DNA of 51,097 nucleotides from Flavobacterium sp. LC2016-23 (GTDB taxonomy: Bacteria > Bacteroidota > Bacteroidia > Flavobacteriales > Flavobacteriaceae): the NCBI RefSeq assembly GCF_009674775.1, contig NZ_WKKE01000031.1, forward strand, positions 1-51,097, read 5' to 3'. The notes under the pieces were generated by a model. The model made no database searches. It worked only from the letters and a program-made list of their open reading frames with translations, and was not told the DNA's origin. The position numbers were made by a program, and so were the translations under genes. This document shows positions 49,026 to 51,097 of this stretch, one piece after another; positions within the stretch are counted from its first letter, which is position 1; each line of letters opens with the position of its first letter.

Positions 49026-51097
49026 ATGGAAAAATCTTTACTCTCTTTCAGCAATTATTTACGAGATTTAAAAAAAATATACTTCGCCGTATTATTTCTT
49101 CTATCTTCTTCATTTGGTTTAGCGCAAACAATAACCACCAACAAAACTGTGACTGCAAATGCAGGAAATTGTGGTATTGTTAATGTAAAATTAGATATTA
49201 CAGGTTCAAATCCTGTGGCAAGGAATTCAGATGTGATTTTAGTAATTGATGTATCCGGAAGTATGGGAAATACGATTAGCGGAGATACTAAAACGTCAAT
49301 GGATTATGCCAAACTGGCGGCAAAATCTTTTATTTCGCAGGCTTCAGCAAATACAAATAACAGAATTGCAATTGTTTCTTATACCACAAATGCAAAACTG
49401 GAACTTGGTTTAACATCCCTAAATGCTGTTGGAGTAACTGCTTTGAATGCCAAAATTGATGCCTTAATAGCCACTAACAACACCAATATTCAGGATGGAA
49501 TTGTAAAAGCCGAAACTGAGCTGGAAACAAATGGAAGATTTGATTGTGCAACTGCAAGAAGTATTATTTTACTTACTGATGGAGTAACCAACAGAACCGG
49601 ACCCGTAGGAAATACAACCAGCTGTAACACTACAAGTACCACATCAACCTGCGTTACATCGGCAATAACCGCTGCTACAAATGCAAAAACCACTGTAAAA
49701 TCAAGTATTACCTATAACAATCAGATCTTTTCTGTGGGTCTTTTTGGTGGGATTCCCGGCAATATCAATACGCCCGGAAGTGACCAATTTGTAGCAAAAT
49801 TTACTTTGGACGGAATTCAGGGAAGTGCTTCTTATATCACGCAAAGTGCTGCTAATCTAACTTCAATTTACACTCAGATTGCTTCACAAATATCATGGGT
49901 TGCACAAAGTTTAATTCAAAAAGAAACCATAATACCCGGATTTACAATTGGTTCAATTACTACTACCAAAGGCACAGCCTCACTTTCCGGACAAGTTATT
50001 ACCTGGAATACTGACTTTTTAAATTCAGAAACCATTACCTTAAACTATCAATTAACGCCAACCGGAACTGCCTGCGGTACTCAAACGGTAAGTACATCTA
50101 CTTTAAACTATCAAAATTCAGCTTGCGCCAATGATTCTAAAACTATTACGAGTCCGGCTTATTTTGTGCCATGTACCCCATTAATCAGCGGCATATTAAG
50201 TGCTTGTGGATCAACAACATTAACAGCTTCTACAAATGCAGCTTCACCAACCTATGTGTGGTACAAAGATAATGTTGAAATAACAGGTCAGACCGCTTCA
50301 ACTTTATTGGTGACAACGAGCGGTGCGTATAAAGTAAAAGTAAAAAATGGCACTACCAATTGTGAATTAACTTCTGCTGCTTCAAATGTTTCCATTAGCC
50401 CGGCTGCTGCTCTTACCGCCCCGGCTAATGCAACTATTACAGGCTGCGGAACCAGTGCTATTACAGGACTTCCTTACGCTGCTGCAAGTACCAACATAAC
50501 TTTAGCTCAATTAAATGCTGCAGGAGGATCATTACCAAATGATGCTTCTATAGGAGCCTACACCATATCGTATTCCGATACTGCTACAGGAACATGCCCC
50601 ATTGTGGTTACCCGAACTTTCAAAGTTACTGCGAGTTGCGGTACCGTTACAGCGAATCAAACCATTACCATTCAGGACAACACTGCACCAACCTGGACTA
50701 CTTCGGCTAATGCACTAAACGTAACACTTCAGTGCAGCGATACCGCCGGATTGGCCACTGCCCAAAATCAGGCTCCCGTGGCAACTGATAATTGTGGTGG
50801 AACAATAACCTATACTAAAACCAGCGGTGCTTTTGCTGCGGGTTCCTGCAGCAATTCCGGAACCTATACCAATACCTGGATTGCCAAAGATGTTTGTTTG
50901 AATACTTCTACAACTTTCACACAGGTAATTACCATTCAGGACAACACTGCACCAAGCTGGACCACTTCGGCTAATGCACTAAACGTAACGCTTCAATGCA
51001 GTGATGTTGAAGGTTTAGCAACTGCGCAAAATCAGGCTCCCGTAGCTACTGATAATTGTGGTGGAACAATAACTTATACCAAAACCACCGGCTCTTT
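49026..51097 (+). CDS. large VWA-domain adhesin with repeats (partial, runs off the window)
   Basis: The open frame from ATG 49026 continues without a stop for 690 codons to the window end. It has a signal peptide (about 1-34, ending LAQ), a von Willebrand A domain (about 67-290) with the MIDAS motif DVSGS (Asp75-Ser79), an Ig-like cysteine-rich region, and then cysteine-bearing 88-residue repeats ('ITIQDNTAPTWTTSANALN', 'DNCGGTITYTKT'). One full repeat spans 50664-50927 and the next begins at 50928. It resembles large repetitive surface adhesins of gliding flavobacteria such as SprB; a C-terminal sorting domain is expected outside the window. Confidence 0.85.
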   Translation, partial: MEKSLLSFSNYLRDLKKIYFAVLFLLSSSFGLAQTITTNKTVTANAGNCGIVNVKLDITGSNPVARNSDVILVIDVSGSMGNTISGDTKTSMDYAKLAAKSFISQASANTNNRIAIVSYTTNAKLELGLTSLNAVGVTALNAKIDALIATNNTNIQDGIVKAETELETNGRFDCATARSIILLTDGVTNRTGPVGNTTSCNTTSTTSTCVTSAITAATNAKTTVKSSITYNNQIFSVGLFGGIPGNINTPGSDQFVAKFTLDGIQGSASYITQSAANLTSIYTQIASQISWVAQSLIQKETIIPGFTIGSITTTKGTASLSGQVITWNTDFLNSETITLNYQLTPTGTACGTQTVSTSTLNYQNSACANDSKTITSPAYFVPCTPLISGILSACGSTTLTASTNAASPTYVWYKDNVEITGQTASTLLVTTSGAYKVKVKNGTTNCELTSAASNVSISPAAALTAPANATITGCGTSAITGLPYAAASTNITLAQLNAAGGSLPNDASIGAYTISYSDTATGTCPIVVTRTFKVTASCGTVTANQTITIQDNTAPTWTTSANALNVTLQCSDTAGLATAQNQAPVATDNCGGTITYTKTSGAFAAGSCSNSGTYTNTWIAKDVCLNTSTTFTQVITIQDNTAPSWTTSANALNVTLQCSDVEGLATAQNQAPVATDNCGGTITYTKTTGS
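50664..51097 (+). repeat. near-identical 264-base coding repeats
   Basis: The unit starting at 50664 recurs at 50928, a period of 264 bases (88 codons). Long blocks such as ATTCAGGACAACACTGCACC and TCGGCTAATGCACTAAACGT are identical in both copies, which implies recent duplication or gene conversion. The second copy is cut by the window end. Confidence 0.9.

Overview
The window looks like a chromosomal segment of a Flavobacterium or a close relative (Bacteroidota, Flavobacteriaceae). The evidence is low GC with AT-rich spacers, promoters of the Bacteroidota type (TTTG, about 20 bases, TAnnTTTG), start codons with almost no Shine-Dalgarno sequences, a type IX secretion C-terminal sorting domain, an outer-membrane beta-barrel receptor with plug, a DUF3822 gene next to rsmD, a fused E1 alpha/beta ketoacid dehydrogenase, and many intergenic palindromic repeats of a kind familiar from flavobacteria. 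Genus-level assignment is inference; no 16S gene is present.

Layout. 0-10 kb: envelope and housekeeping genes (SIMPL protein, rhomboid protease, lipid A type acyltransferase, secreted GH128-like glycosidase with sorting domain, glmM, ACP phosphodiesterase, gamma-glutamyltransferase, ClC channel). 10-14 kb: a Fic protein with its own promoter and operator-like dyad, then uvrA. 14.1-16.3 kb: a very AT-rich accessory island holding a divergent XRE regulator, a small secreted cysteine-bearing peptide followed by an intrinsic terminator, a secreted lipocalin-like protein, a small membrane protein and an ABC ATPase. This is the best candidate for an undescribed system. 16.6-28.7 kb: cupin, a Flavo-1-like structured element, a LOG-family protein, an outer-membrane protein with a degenerate M1 peptidase domain, E1 ketoacid dehydrogenase, kdsB, ygiD, a RecD-like helicase, DUF3822 and rsmD.

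28.7-33.7 kb: an outer-membrane receptor diverges from a histidine kinase / response regulator pair. The spacer carries three perfect 6-base repeats spaced exactly 11 bases apart, as expected for an OmpR-family regulator. 33.7-40.3 kb: a small membrane protein, panE-like reductase, dctA-like symporter, RNase P RNA, BON/LysM proteins, an endonuclease/exonuclease-fold protein overlapped by an unannotated 30-codon gene, a GNAT and an NTF2-like protein. 40.5-42.3 kb: dnaX, whose gamma and tau forms are predicted to be separated by a -1 shift on a run of ten A. 42.5-48 kb: a quinone-reductase-like gene and its Crp-type neighbour, a TMEM175-like channel, and a sixA-ppk1-ppx polyphosphate operon. 48.4 kb to the end: a small secreted protein and the start of a large VWA adhesin with near-identical 264-base repeats, cut by the window end.

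No tRNA, rRNA, CRISPR array or intact insertion sequence was seen. All family assignments rest on motif reading alone; no database search was run.
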